Below the pieces are notes generated by a model that worked only from the letters and a program-made list of their open reading frames with translations, did not search any database and had not been told where the DNA came from. The position numbers and the translations under genes are program-made. A stretch of DNA of 64,000 nt from NCBI RefSeq assembly GCF_900115665.1, contig NZ_FOXH01000010.1:1-64000 (forward strand), written 5' to 3'. Below are positions 54,607 through 63,320 of the stretch, piece by piece. Source of the DNA: Pseudarcicella hirudinis. GTDB taxonomy: Bacteria > Bacteroidota > Bacteroidia > Cytophagales > Spirosomataceae. Numbering within the stretch: position 1 is the first letter of the stretch; the number at the start of each line of letters is the position of its first letter.

Positions 54607-56088
54607 ATGGGCTGTAAATCATGTACCACAGGAAGCTGTGGGTCTAGTAATAAAGGTGATAAAGTTGGTGGTTGTCAAAACAACGGTGCCTGTGGAACCG
54701 GAGGTTGTAACAAAATGAATGTGTTTGACTGGTTGTCAAACATGGATATCCCGACTTTTCAGAAATTCAATGTTGTAGAAGTAAAATTTAAAGGAGGAAG
54801 GAAAGAGTATTTCCGTAATATCAACCAGCTTGAACTTCATGCCGGAGATCCTGTTATTGTTGATGTTCCAAACGGGCACCATTTAGGGTTTGTATCACTT
54901 CAGGGAGAGTTGGTAAGGCTTCAATTGCTTAAAAAAGGAATAAAGGATAACGAAGAAATCCGTACTATTTACCGGAGAGCAAACGACAAGGATATTGAGA
55001 AATATGAGCAGGCAATTGCAAGAGATCTGCCAACCATGTATAGAACACGGGAATTGATCTCTGAAATTAAACTGAATATGAAGCTCTCAGATGTAGAATT
55101 TCAGGCAGATAATACCAAAGCTATTTTCTACTACTCTTCTGATGAAAGGGTTGATTTCAGAGAACTGATTAAAGTACTCGCTACCGAATTTAAAGTTCGG
55201 GTGGAAATGAAACAGATTTCCCTTCGCCAGGAAGCTGGTCGTATTGGCGGGATCGGAGTATGTGGAAGAGAGTTGTGCTGTTCAACCTGGCTTACCGATT
55301 TTAAGAATGTTAATACTTCAGCAGCACGCTACCAGAATCTTTCGCTAAATCCGGTTAAGTTATCAGGACAGTGCGGGCGTTTAAAATGCTGCCTGAATTA
55401 TGAATTGGAAACCTATATGGATGCGCTGAAAGGTATTCCAACTATAGAAGGCCGTTTAAGAACCCAGAAAGGTGAAGCGATCCTGCAAAAGACCGATATT
55501 TTCAAGAAAATTATGTGGTTTGGATATGCCGGAGAAGAATCTAACTGGTTTCCTGTAGCTGTTGCAAGGGTTAATGAAGTTATGGAATTAAACAAAAAAG
55601 GTGTTTTTCCTGAATCTTTTGAAGTGTTGGAAGCTTTTGAAGCAAGAATTGAGAAGCAAACCCCTGCTACTTTAAACTCCGATCTGGACAGAATGGATAA
55701 AAAGTACAGTAATGGTAAAAAGCCCAATACGAATAACCATAATAAAAAAGAGAAACGTAAGCCTGAAAAGGCCGAAGCAGCGTCAAATCAGAATGTTAAG
55801 GCAAATCGTGAGAAACCCCAGCCACAGGCTGTAAAGGAAAAACCGGTTCATCAGCCTAAACAACATGCTCAGAAACAAAATAATCCGGCTGCTAAACATT
55901 CCGGAAAACCACAGCAGGCAGCTCAGGGTGTAGCAGAACAACCGCAGACTGGCCAGGCGCCTCAAAATGCTCAGCCAAAAACCGAAAGGCCGGAAAACAG
56001 CCAGAAAAATAAGAAGAATTTCAAAAAGAATAATAACCGCAATCGTTCGCCGCAGGAAGGTGGAACTGCGAGTGAACCAAAACCTTAA
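54607..56088 (+). CDS. ricT: PSP1/RicT-like protein with low-complexity tail
   Basis: This 493-residue protein has a PSP1 C-terminal-type domain (about 60-330) with the RicT cysteine blocks CGRELCCSTWL and CGRLKCCLNYE. Six more cysteines lie in the first 34 residues (3, 6, 11, 23, 29, 34) in a Gly/Asn-rich setting. The last ~130 residues are Lys/Pro/Gln/Asn-rich and likely disordered. In B. subtilis RicT works with RicA and RicF in an iron-sulfur complex that controls RNase Y; what it does in Bacteroidota is not known. Confidence 0.85.
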   Translation: MGCKSCTTGSCGSSNKGDKVGGCQNNGACGTGGCNKMNVFDWLSNMDIPTFQKFNVVEVKFKGGRKEYFRNINQLELHAGDPVIVDVPNGHHLGFVSLQGELVRLQLLKKGIKDNEEIRTIYRRANDKDIEKYEQAIARDLPTMYRTRELISEIKLNMKLSDVEFQADNTKAIFYYSSDERVDFRELIKVLATEFKVRVEMKQISLRQEAGRIGGIGVCGRELCCSTWLTDFKNVNTSAARYQNLSLNPVKLSGQCGRLKCCLNYELETYMDALKGIPTIEGRLRTQKGEAILQKTDIFKKIMWFGYAGEESNWFPVAVARVNEVMELNKKGVFPESFEVLEAFEARIEKQTPATLNSDLDRMDKKYSNGKKPNTNNHNKKEKRKPEKAEAASNQNVKANREKPQPQAVKEKPVHQPKQHAQKQNNPAAKHSGKPQQAAQGVAEQPQTGQAPQNAQPKTERPENSQKNKKNFKKNNNRNRSPQEGGTASEPKP

Positions 56089-56128
56089 TTCTTTACGGAA
56101 AATACCTTTTAGTCTTTGATAAGATTTT

Positions 56129-56165
56129 ACCTTCCTGATCGTTTAGCCTTTCAGGAAGGTTTTTG
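56129..56165 (+). terminator. Terminator after ricT
   Basis: ACCTTCCTGA (56129-56138) pairs with TCAGGAAGGT (56151-56160) and is followed by TTTTTG. Confidence 0.85.
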
Positions 56166-56191
56166 TTAAATACAGGTTTAGTTTAGAAACG

Positions 56192-56674
56192 ATGAATAAA
56201 AGAGTATTTTTTTATTTCCTTTTCCTTGGTTTTGCCGCTTTACAAAGCTGTGATGACAAGACGCTGATGAAGGAAAACTACAATATCAAAGACGGGAAAT
56301 GGTTTGTAAAAGATGCCCCGGTCTTTTCTTTTGAGGTTTTGGATACCTTATCTTCATACAACGTTTTCTATAATGTAAGAAATAATTCCAGCTATCCGTA
56401 TTACAATTTGTATCTTACCCATTATCTGTACGATGCTAAAAATAAAGTAATTCATCAAAAACTTGATGAGCTGATTCTTTCAGATGCGACCACCGGAAAG
56501 CCAACAGGAGATGGCCTGGGAGACATCAATGATCATAAGGTGCTGGCATTTAAAGATTTCAAATTCCCGCATAAAGGGCAATATAAAATTCAGGTAAGAC
56601 AATATATGCGGCAAAATCCTTTACCCGACGTAGTAAGTGTTGGAATTACTATAGAAAAAACGCTTGCTAAATGA
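56192..56674 (+). CDS. gldH: Gliding motility lipoprotein GldH
   Basis: The 160-residue protein has a lipoprotein signal peptide with Cys20 in the ALQSC lipobox. The mature part matches GldH: an N-terminal KDGKWFVKDAPVFSFEV block, VFYNVRNNSSYPYYNLYL, a GDGLGDINDHK stretch and a basic C-terminal strand. GldH is needed for gliding in Flavobacterium johnsoniae and its exact place in the machinery is unclear. Its presence points to a gliding-related lineage. It shares a long terminator with the GNAT gene downstream. Confidence 0.9.
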   Translation: MNKRVFFYFLFLGFAALQSCDDKTLMKENYNIKDGKWFVKDAPVFSFEVLDTLSSYNVFYNVRNNSSYPYYNLYLTHYLYDAKNKVIHQKLDELILSDATTGKPTGDGLGDINDHKVLAFKDFKFPHKGQYKIQVRQYMRQNPLPDVVSVGITIEKTLAK

Positions 56675-56679
56675 TATTA

Positions 56680-56721
56680 AAAACTATAAAAACTGGCTTA
56701 TCGGCCAGTTTTTATAGTTTT
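56680..56721. terminator. Bidirectional terminator
   Basis: A perfect 18-bp stem (arms 56680-56697 and 56704-56721) with a 6-base loop. It overlaps the stop codon of the GNAT gene on the - strand. Confidence 0.92.
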
Positions 56722-57268
56722 AACATGGGACACTCTCATTTTGTACATCAATATTCAGTTCTTTCTTCATAAGAAGGTCAACCTGAACATCATCACCTAA
56801 CAAAAAGTTATGGCTTCCGAAAAATTCAAACCCCCATTTTTTATAAAAATTGATTGCTTTTGGATTGTGCTCCCAAACTCCTAACCAGATTATTTCATAT
56901 CCGTTCTTTTCCGCAAAACTGAGACATTCTTTCATCAGAGCTTTTCCTAAGTGAAGATGATGAAATTCTTTCAAAAGATAAATCCGTTCAATTTCAATAG
57001 ATTTACGATCTGCAAATGCTTCATTATTATGCCTTAATTTGGCATAACCAATGCTTTGATTATTTACTCTTGCCAATAGAAAAAGCGTTCCGGGAGTATT
57101 GACTTCAGCCCTTACCTTTTCAGTATTGAAAGTTTCTGTCAGATATTTTTCCATATCTGCTTTGGTATTATGTTCTGTGAAAGTCTCAGAGAAAGTCTGA
57201 CTGCCAATCAGACAGATTTCTTCAGTATCTGATAATGTTGCTTTATGAAATATGACTTCAGTATTCAT
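56720..57268 (-). CDS. GNAT family N-acetyltransferase
   Basis: This 182-residue protein has the GNAT core: an N-terminal beta1-alpha part, RIYLLKEFHHLHLGKALM (acetyl-CoA-binding motif A, with HLGKAL replacing the usual Q-x2-G-x-G/A), and EIIWLGVWEHNPKAINFYKKWGF (motif B). It transfers acetyl from acetyl-CoA to an unknown amine, perhaps a small molecule or a protein N-terminus or side chain. It is divergent from the LysR regulator, with a 92-base shared upstream region, so that regulator might control it. Confidence 0.85.
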   Translation of the reverse strand: MNTEVIFHKATLSDTEEICLIGSQTFSETFTEHNTKADMEKYLTETFNTEKVRAEVNTPGTLFLLARVNNQSIGYAKLRHNNEAFADRKSIEIERIYLLKEFHHLHLGKALMKECLSFAEKNGYEIIWLGVWEHNPKAINFYKKWGFEFFGSHNFLLGDDVQVDLLMKKELNIDVQNESVPC

Positions 57269-57330
57269 TGTTCTTCGGGTTTAATAATGCAAGAAAGTCA
57301 ATATTATTAATAAGAAAAAATACTTAATTT

Positions 57331-57344
57331 GTATAAAATTATAC
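57331..57344 (+). promoter_or_regulatory. Palindrome between GNAT and lysR genes
   Basis: GTATAA-AA-TTATAC is a 14-base inverted repeat centred in the 92-base divergent region, 16 bases before the lysR start. It fits the T-N11-A style of a LysR-type operator only loosely. Confidence 0.4.
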
Positions 57345-57360
57345 CATAAAAGCATTAAAA

Positions 57361-58251
57361 ATGGAATTGCGACAATTGAAGTATTTCCTTGGAGTAGCAG
57401 AAGATCTGCATTTTTCTAAAGCTGCAGAAAAGCTTTTTGTAGCACAGCCCGCCTTGAGCCGTCAGATTCAGCAATTGGAAGATGAGTGGGGCGTTTTGCT
57501 TTTTGAACGTGACAAACGCAATGTAAAACTGACACCAGCGGGGGAATTTCTGAAAGAGGAGGTAAAGAAATTATTGAATCAGGTTGAAAACATAAAAAAA
57601 AGAACCCGGCAGATTCAGCACGGAGAAGAAGGTGAGATCCGGATCGGGCATCCCGGCTCAGCTGTGTATTCTGTCATACCGGAGTTATTGGTTGCATTAA
57701 ATGAAAAGTACCCGAAAATTAAAGTCGCTTTAGGAGAGATTCTGGAAGTTGATTTGGTGAAAAGTATTCAGAATGCCAGCATCGACGTAGGTTTTATCAG
57801 AGAATCTCCGTTTGATAATAACCTGTCTTCAAAGGTTCTTTTCCGGGAAAACTTTGCCTTGGTTATTCCCGATAATCATTGGCTGAATGAGGAAAATTTT
57901 GAGAATATGGGCCAGCTGAAGAATGAAAGTTTTATCCTTCCTCCAAAACATGCAGGAGAAACGTATTACAATGTGTTGCTGGGAATATGTCAAAGAGAAG
58001 ACTTTCTGCCTGAAATAATGTTTGAATCAAATTTTGGCGCAACCATTTTGCGTTTGGTAGAGCATAACCTCGGGGTTTCTATTTTACCTGTATCCTATAA
58101 ATACGGGTCGAATTTAAAAGTAAGGTTTCTGGAACTGAAGAATATTCCGGAAAAAACAGAATTGTCTATGGTTTGGAGAAAAGATGATAACAATCCTGTT
58201 CTGAAAAGTTTTTTAAAAGTTGCTAATATGTTAACTTTTGGCATGGATTAG
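57361..58251 (+). CDS. LysR family transcriptional regulator
   Basis: The 296-residue protein has an N-terminal winged helix-turn-helix (MELRQLKYFLGVAEDLHFSK, AAEKLFVAQPALSRQIQQLE, LLFERDKRNVKLTPAG) and a periplasmic-binding-protein-like effector domain from about residue 90. It binds DNA as a tetramer and senses a small ligand, unknown here. The DUF5009 acyltransferase lies 33 bases downstream and the GNAT gene is divergent, so either may be a target. Confidence 0.94.
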   Translation: MELRQLKYFLGVAEDLHFSKAAEKLFVAQPALSRQIQQLEDEWGVLLFERDKRNVKLTPAGEFLKEEVKKLLNQVENIKKRTRQIQHGEEGEIRIGHPGSAVYSVIPELLVALNEKYPKIKVALGEILEVDLVKSIQNASIDVGFIRESPFDNNLSSKVLFRENFALVIPDNHWLNEENFENMGQLKNESFILPPKHAGETYYNVLLGICQREDFLPEIMFESNFGATILRLVEHNLGVSILPVSYKYGSNLKVRFLELKNIPEKTELSMVWRKDDNNPVLKSFLKVANMLTFGMD

Positions 58252-58284
58252 AAAGTATAAAAACAACTCTCAAATGATAATCGT

Positions 58285-59391
58285 ATGACTATGAACTCAG
58301 GACGTCTTATTTTTCTGGATTTTATGCGTGGACTGATTATGATTCTGCTGGCTGCTGAAAGCGCAAATTTGTATGAGGCTCTGAGTGAACTAACGACTGA
58401 GGAAAGTTTGGGAAGAATTTTTATGGATCAGTTTACGCATCATAAATGGAATGGCTTACATTTTTGGGATCTGATTCAGCCTTGTTTTATGACTATTGCA
58501 GGCACTTCGCTTTATCTTTCAACACAGAGCCGGCTTGAGAAAGGCGAACCTCTGAGTGAAATACAGAAACATGTACTGATCCGAAGCCTTAAGCTTTTTG
58601 CTTTTGGAGTGGCCTTGCATTGTGTGTATGCAGGAAAAATGGTTTGGGAACTATGGAACGTTTTAACACAGCTTTCTTTAACACTGTTGATTGCTTTTAC
58701 CATTATTCAGGAAAGAATCAGGGTGCAATTGCTTGTATCTTTTGCCATTTTGCTCTTTTCAGAATGTCTTTACCATTTCGTAAGCATTAAAGGGTTTAAC
58801 CAGCCTTTTGCTCCCGACAGAAATTTCGGAGCGTTTATGGATATGGTTCTTATGCGAAAAATAAATGAAGGAGGTCATTGGGTGGCTATTAATTTTATTC
58901 CTTCCGCTGCTCATACAATCTGGGGGGTAGTCCTTGCTAAATTTTTAACAGGTCGCCTGAGGCCTAATCAGAAGATCAGAACACTCTTTACAATAGCTTT
59001 AGGAGCGCTGATTTTTGCTTATCTCCTGGATCTGACGGATCTGTCACCGATTATAAAAAGAATTTGTACCGCTTCTTTTATTATCGCCTCAGGGGGCTGG
59101 GTTCTTGTTATCTTTGCGATTTGTTACTGGATAATAGATGTAAAAAAAATAACCAGATGGATTCCGTTTTTCCTGATAGTCGGGATGAACTCCATCTTTA
59201 TTTATTTGCTGTTTGAAACAGTTGGCCACCAGTGGATTAACAAAACGGTTGCTATTTTCAGCAATGGTATTACTGGTTTTATAGGCATTCCTGTTGAAGT
59301 ACAACCGGTTTTTGCGGCGTTAGGAGCTCTGCTGGTGGAATGGTACATTTGTTACTGGCTTTATAATAGAAAGATTTTTTTTAAACTTTGA
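58285..59391 (+). CDS. DUF5009 / HGSNAT-like membrane acyltransferase
   Basis: This 368-residue polytopic protein has about ten helices. It starts LIFLDFMRGLIMILLAAESA and has a NGLHFWDLIQPCFMTIAGTS block, as in the DUF5009/DUF1624 families related to heparan-alpha-glucosaminide N-acetyltransferase and YeiB. Such proteins use a membrane His to move an acetyl group across the membrane to a sugar. The substrate here is not known. It is 6 bases upstream of the Lrp/AsnC gene, and probably forms an operon with the LysR gene before it. Confidence 0.8.
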   Translation: MTMNSGRLIFLDFMRGLIMILLAAESANLYEALSELTTEESLGRIFMDQFTHHKWNGLHFWDLIQPCFMTIAGTSLYLSTQSRLEKGEPLSEIQKHVLIRSLKLFAFGVALHCVYAGKMVWELWNVLTQLSLTLLIAFTIIQERIRVQLLVSFAILLFSECLYHFVSIKGFNQPFAPDRNFGAFMDMVLMRKINEGGHWVAINFIPSAAHTIWGVVLAKFLTGRLRPNQKIRTLFTIALGALIFAYLLDLTDLSPIIKRICTASFIIASGGWVLVIFAICYWIIDVKKITRWIPFFLIVGMNSIFIYLLFETVGHQWINKTVAIFSNGITGFIGIPVEVQPVFAALGALLVEWYICYWLYNRKIFFKL

Positions 59392-59397
59392 GAAGAA

Positions 59398-59862
59398 ATG
59401 GCAAGTTTGGATGTAACCGACTTAAAGATTTTACAACTGCTGCAACAAGATGCCCTTATGACAAATAAGGACATTGCCGCAAGACTGAATCTGACTACAA
59501 CACCTGTTCATGAGCGTATTAAACGTATGGAGCGGGATGGTGTAATTGAACAATACACGGTGATTCTGAATAAATCAAAACTAGGCAAATCACTCACTGT
59601 TTTCTGTGATATATCATTAAAAGAGCATGCGACTGAATTTTTGGCACAATTTGAAAATGATGTAATGCTGCTCCCGGAAGTGGTTGAATGTTACTGCGTT
59701 TCCGGTCATAGTGATTTCCTGCTGAAAGTTCTTGTAAAAGATATGGATGAATACCGGGAATTTATTCTCCATAAATTAGCAGCCATTAAGAATATAGGAA
59801 ATGCACAAAGTCATTTTGTAATGAGTGAAGCTAAAAACTCGACATTTCTTCCTTTGCAGTAG
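59398..59862 (+). CDS. Lrp/AsnC family transcriptional regulator
   Basis: This 154-residue protein has an N-terminal AsnC-type helix-turn-helix (LDVTDLKILQLLQQDALMT, NKDIAARLNLTTTPVHERIKR) and a C-terminal RAM ligand-binding domain (VVECYCVSGHSDFLLKVLV). It probably binds an amino acid and controls amino-acid metabolism genes. It follows the acyltransferase by 6 bases. Target unknown. Confidence 0.92.
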   Translation: MASLDVTDLKILQLLQQDALMTNKDIAARLNLTTTPVHERIKRMERDGVIEQYTVILNKSKLGKSLTVFCDISLKEHATEFLAQFENDVMLLPEVVECYCVSGHSDFLLKVLVKDMDEYREFILHKLAAIKNIGNAQSHFVMSEAKNSTFLPLQ

Positions 59863-59953
59863 AAAAGCACTAAATACATTTTTATATATTTTGAGCAAAA
59901 GCCTGTTCCTCTTTCCGGTAAAGGTTTATTGTTTTTTATTTGTATCCTTAAAA

Positions 59954-60586
59954 ATGGAAAAAAATTTACCATTATTCCCCTTAAACCTCGTGGTCTATCC
60001 TTTGGAAGACCTCAATCTGCATATTTTTGAAGAACGTTATCAACAGCTTATCAACGAATGCCTGGAAAACGAAACAACTTTTGGCATACCCACTTTTATA
60101 GATGGAAAACTTCCGGGTTTTGGTACAGAAGTGAAAATAACCCAGCTTTCAAAAAAATATGATGATGGGAGAATGGATATTAAAACAATCGGACTGAGAG
60201 CTTTCAGAATTATTGATTTTCATAATCCGGTTGCCCCTAAATTATACTCCGCGGGAAAGGTACAACTGTTCAAAGAACCTGAAACACAAAGTATGATTAT
60301 GCCGGGTTTACTGGAAAGAGTGAAAAAGTTTTATCAGCTGATGTATGAAGACCTGAACTTTAATCCGGAAAAAATACAGCCGTTTTCATATCAGGTTGCT
60401 CATAAAATCGGCCTTACTATTGAGGAAGAATATATGTTGCTGACTATGCCGACAGAGTTGGAAAGGCAGGCATTTCTGATTCAGCATCTGGAGCGAATTA
60501 TTCCTATTTTGACGGAAGTAGAACGTACGAAGGAGCGAATCAGAATGAACGGACACTTTAAGAATTTAGATCCCCTGGATTTTTAA
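59954..60586 (+). CDS. LON peptidase substrate-binding domain protein
   Basis: The 210-residue protein has LON N-terminal domain features: LPLFPLNLVVYPLEDLNLHIFEERY, then a KTIGLRAFRI strand and a helical C-terminus (EEYMLLTMPTELERQAFLIQH). It has no ATPase or protease domain, so it is not Lon itself but a stand-alone substrate-binding protein of unknown role. I chose the ATG at 59954; an upstream ATG would overlap the Lrp gene and add 43 hydrophobic residues that are not family-like. Confidence 0.87.
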   Translation: MEKNLPLFPLNLVVYPLEDLNLHIFEERYQQLINECLENETTFGIPTFIDGKLPGFGTEVKITQLSKKYDDGRMDIKTIGLRAFRIIDFHNPVAPKLYSAGKVQLFKEPETQSMIMPGLLERVKKFYQLMYEDLNFNPEKIQPFSYQVAHKIGLTIEEEYMLLTMPTELERQAFLIQHLERIIPILTEVERTKERIRMNGHFKNLDPLDF

Positions 60587-60654
60587 CAAAAACTGAGATT
60601 TTTACCTAGGAAGATTTTTCCAAAACGATTAATTATCATTTAAAACGTTGATTT

Positions 60655-61059
60655 ATGAATGACAGTAAAATATTGAAGCCTAAAGTTGCCCACTCCAGGT
60701 TGCAGGCAATTATTGAGGAGAAATGCCCGAGGTGCAGGCAAGGTAAGATGTTTGAATACCCTTTTCTAAGGGTTGATAAATTTGATAAAATGCATGAATT
60801 TTGCCCGGTTTGTAATTTACGCTTCGAAGTTGAACCAGGTTTTTGGTACGGTGCAATGTTTATAAGTTATGGATTTTCTGTAGGATTATTAATTGTTTTA
60901 GGGGTTGTTATTTATTGGTTTTTCAATGATCCTCCGATCATGGGTTATATTATTCCGATTACTGTAATTTCGCTGTTAGCGGTTCCCTTTAATTTCAGAC
61001 TTTCCAGAAGTGTATTCATTCATCTTTTTAGCTTTGTAAAATATAAACCGCAGGAATAA
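60655..61059 (+). CDS. DUF983 family zinc-ribbon membrane protein
   Basis: The 134-residue protein begins with a zinc ribbon (CPRCRQGKMFEYPF, then CPVCNLRFEVEPGFWYGAMF), followed by two hydrophobic helices (about 73-92 and 97-115) and a short polar tail. This is DUF983, common in Bacteroidota and alphaproteobacteria. Function unknown; in some alphaproteobacteria it lies near cytochrome oxidase genes. Terminator downstream. Confidence 0.86.
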   Translation: MNDSKILKPKVAHSRLQAIIEEKCPRCRQGKMFEYPFLRVDKFDKMHEFCPVCNLRFEVEPGFWYGAMFISYGFSVGLLIVLGVVIYWFFNDPPIMGYIIPITVISLLAVPFNFRLSRSVFIHLFSFVKYKPQE

Positions 61060-61060
61060 A

Positions 61061-61102
61061 AAAAAGCTCTCCGAAATGCACCTGGCATTCGGAGAGCTTT
61101 TT
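61061..61102. terminator. Bidirectional terminator
   Basis: A 15-bp stem (61061-61075 with 61088-61102, AAAAAGCTCTCCGAA / TTCGGAGAGCTTTTT) lies between DUF983 (+) and the Ppx-like gene (-). Confidence 0.92.
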
Positions 61103-61119
61103 CTTGAAATTCAGGCGTT

Positions 61120-62151
61120 TTAAGGTAAATCAAGCAAGAAACCGATTGTAAAGTTTGCATCCCAGTCAAATACAAATTTTTCACATCCTGTTCCGTCAGC
61201 AACGGCTTTGTAAATATTTAAACCTGCTTTTGATTTGGCATTTTCCAGTTTATATGCAGAAGGAGCATTGAGAACAGTGTAACGTTCTTTGCCATTGCGA
61301 ACAGCTTTGGCTAGCTCAAACGGAACTCCCCCGATGATAAAACAAGTTTTTCTTTTATCTGAAGGAATTTGTTTTGCTTTAGCTGACACTTCACTGTAAA
61401 CAGTAGCATCGTCCACTCCGTTCTGGAAATATTTTGCTCCGTAAGACTCTAATGAATGCAATGCTGTTCCTTCAGTCCAGGAAATTTTAGTGTTTCCTGA
61501 GCCAATATCAACCACAAAAGCATTTCCTCTGAATTCTGCGGGAAGTACTGATTTTAATCCTAATTTACCTTCCTGCTCCGGAGTTACGGTATTTACAAAA
61601 TAGTTTAATGATTTAAGTACTCTGATGATTTTCTGGGTTCCATCGGCCTTTATTGCTCCGGAGCTTACCACGAAATGAATATCCTTGCCGCTTACTCCGA
61701 AATCAAGCATTCCTCCGATATATTTCTTCAGACCTGCACGAACATCATCATCAGTGGCCATATTTTCCATGACAAGGCTGTTTCCAAATTCAGCTTTTTC
61801 CAGTTTCCAGTTTTTGTCTTTGTCAATTCTTACCACGAATGAGTTAAAACCACTGGCTCCAAGTTCTACCACACCTTTTAACTTACCATTCACAGGAGAA
61901 GGTGCTGTGAATTCAAAAGTAGGTTTTGGAGAATCTGTTGCTGTGCTCGAAGATGAAGATGCCTCTTCTGCTGAAGAAGATGCTGACGATTCAGTAGCAG
62001 CAGGCATTGAAGGTGATGATACTTCCGTCTTTTCTTTAGACTTTAATTTTTCAAGTAAATCAGTACCTCCGACGTATTTCAAGCCAAAATAGATGGCTGC
62101 CAGCACTAATACAGTTATGATTAATCTTCCGGCTATGGTTAAACGTTGCAT
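61120..62151 (-). CDS. Membrane-anchored degenerate Ppx/GppA-like protein
   Basis: This 343-residue protein has one N-terminal transmembrane helix (about 7-27) and a Ser/Ala/Thr-rich linker (about 43-75), then an actin-like ATPase-superfamily domain. It matches Ppx/GppA in order: VVELGASGFNSFVV (phosphate-1), VSSGAIKA, EQEGKLGL, FVVDIGSGNTKISW (phosphate-2) and FIIGGVPFELA. Several loops are shorter than in E. coli Ppx. It may be a catalytically altered polyphosphate/ppGpp-type hydrolase or a scaffold. Downstream gene of a three-gene run on this strand. Confidence 0.75.
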   Translation of the reverse strand: MQRLTIAGRLIITVLVLAAIYFGLKYVGGTDLLEKLKSKEKTEVSSPSMPAATESSASSSAEEASSSSSTATDSPKPTFEFTAPSPVNGKLKGVVELGASGFNSFVVRIDKDKNWKLEKAEFGNSLVMENMATDDDVRAGLKKYIGGMLDFGVSGKDIHFVVSSGAIKADGTQKIIRVLKSLNYFVNTVTPEQEGKLGLKSVLPAEFRGNAFVVDIGSGNTKISWTEGTALHSLESYGAKYFQNGVDDATVYSEVSAKAKQIPSDKRKTCFIIGGVPFELAKAVRNGKERYTVLNAPSAYKLENAKSKAGLNIYKAVADGTGCEKFVFDWDANFTIGFLLDLP

Positions 62152-62226
62152 TTTTTGATGAAATTGGTTTAAAAGAGTTAAAAATATTTTTATACACTTT
62201 AATGAAATCCGACCTTATTTCAGGTT

Positions 62227-63234
62227 CTACTCAAGAAGACTTTTATAGTTTGAGTCTTTAGGAGGGTTGATGCTGCTTTTCGGAGAAGGATCCTGAGGTG
62301 AGTCGATGCTGATCATTTTAAATTCACCGTTATTATAAGCATCCAGCATATTCTGACCTTTTTCTGTCAGTACTCCATTCTGAATATCAACCGAATTAAT
62401 GAAGTCCATTGAATAATCCATAGCACGTTTCATTTCTCCTAATTTTTTACTCATATCATCCTGAATATATTCCATTGATTCATCAAAATAGAACTTCTTG
62501 TCAGGGTTTCCTTTAAAGATACTGATTGCCGTTTTCAGGGCATTCGAACTGCTTTTCACGATTTCATATTCTGCTTCTTTCAGTTTTACTTTAATTTCAG
62601 TTTCCTTGATGATATAATCAGCTGAAGACTGTACTTTTTCCATAAACCCCAGCACTGTTTTCATGTTCTTTTGCAGCGGAAGAAGTTTTTCATTCATTTC
62701 CTGTAAACCTGCTCCTTCAATAGTTGCCAAAGAAGCCGCCTCTTTCATCCCCGGTTTTTCGGTCATGGAATTTGCTTTGTTTGCTTCAGCAAATTTTTGT
62801 TTAATCTGGTCATTATTTTCATTAATCTTCTTGTTCAGTTTTACGAGCTGACCAGCAAGAATGTCAATCTGGCCAGACATTTTATCACGTTTTTCTCTCA
62901 GATCCTGAATGTAGATTTTCATGATTGCAATAGGATCGAGCTGGATGATCAGGCCAGTGATTTTTCTCATCAGGGTTTTGAAAAGAAAGAAGACAGCTGT
63001 ACGAACATCTTTGCTTGTCAGCAGAAATATCAGAAGCCCTAAAGCCAGAAGAAGTATTGATAGATAAAGCGTATTTTCAGTGACTTTTATGAGAAATTCT
63101 ACAATTCTGTTAAAGTAATACAGTCCGAAAGCACCCGCGGCTGCGAGGAATAGGAGGGAGGTCATCCCTTCCGGTTTACTCCAAAAAGATTTCTGGGGTT
63201 GTTCGCCTCCGATTTGTGATAAGTCTGCTGCCAT
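62227..63234 (-). CDS. Coiled-coil membrane protein, PspA-like in part (unknown)
   Basis: I do not recognise a named family for this 335-residue protein. It has two hydrophobic segments (about 27-46 and 55-72), possibly a third amphipathic one (80-96), then a long helical, Lys/Glu-rich region from about 105 to 290. The stretch IQDLREKRDKMSGQIDILAGQL and a KEAEYEIVKSSSNALKTA helix faintly resemble the paired coils of PspA/IM30 proteins. The C-terminal ~40 residues are Pro/Ser-rich. It sits between the Ppx-like gene and a coiled-coil gene on the same strand. Confidence 0.6.
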   Translation of the reverse strand: MAADLSQIGGEQPQKSFWSKPEGMTSLLFLAAAGAFGLYYFNRIVEFLIKVTENTLYLSILLLALGLLIFLLTSKDVRTAVFFLFKTLMRKITGLIIQLDPIAIMKIYIQDLREKRDKMSGQIDILAGQLVKLNKKINENNDQIKQKFAEANKANSMTEKPGMKEAASLATIEGAGLQEMNEKLLPLQKNMKTVLGFMEKVQSSADYIIKETEIKVKLKEAEYEIVKSSSNALKTAISIFKGNPDKKFYFDESMEYIQDDMSKKLGEMKRAMDYSMDFINSVDIQNGVLTEKGQNMLDAYNNGEFKMISIDSPQDPSPKSSINPPKDSNYKSLLE

Positions 63235-63320
63235 TGTTTAAGTTTAGTTTAAAAGATTTTAATATGGTTCAAAGAATTGATTGTGTATGTTATTGCTATA
63301 TCGTTTTATCGGATTACAGC

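Noticed and set aside
61685-62092. A 135-codon + strand open frame
   Set aside because: It is antisense to the Ser-rich linker and first part of the Ppx-like protein; its acidic, Ser-rich sequence reflects that repeat composition.
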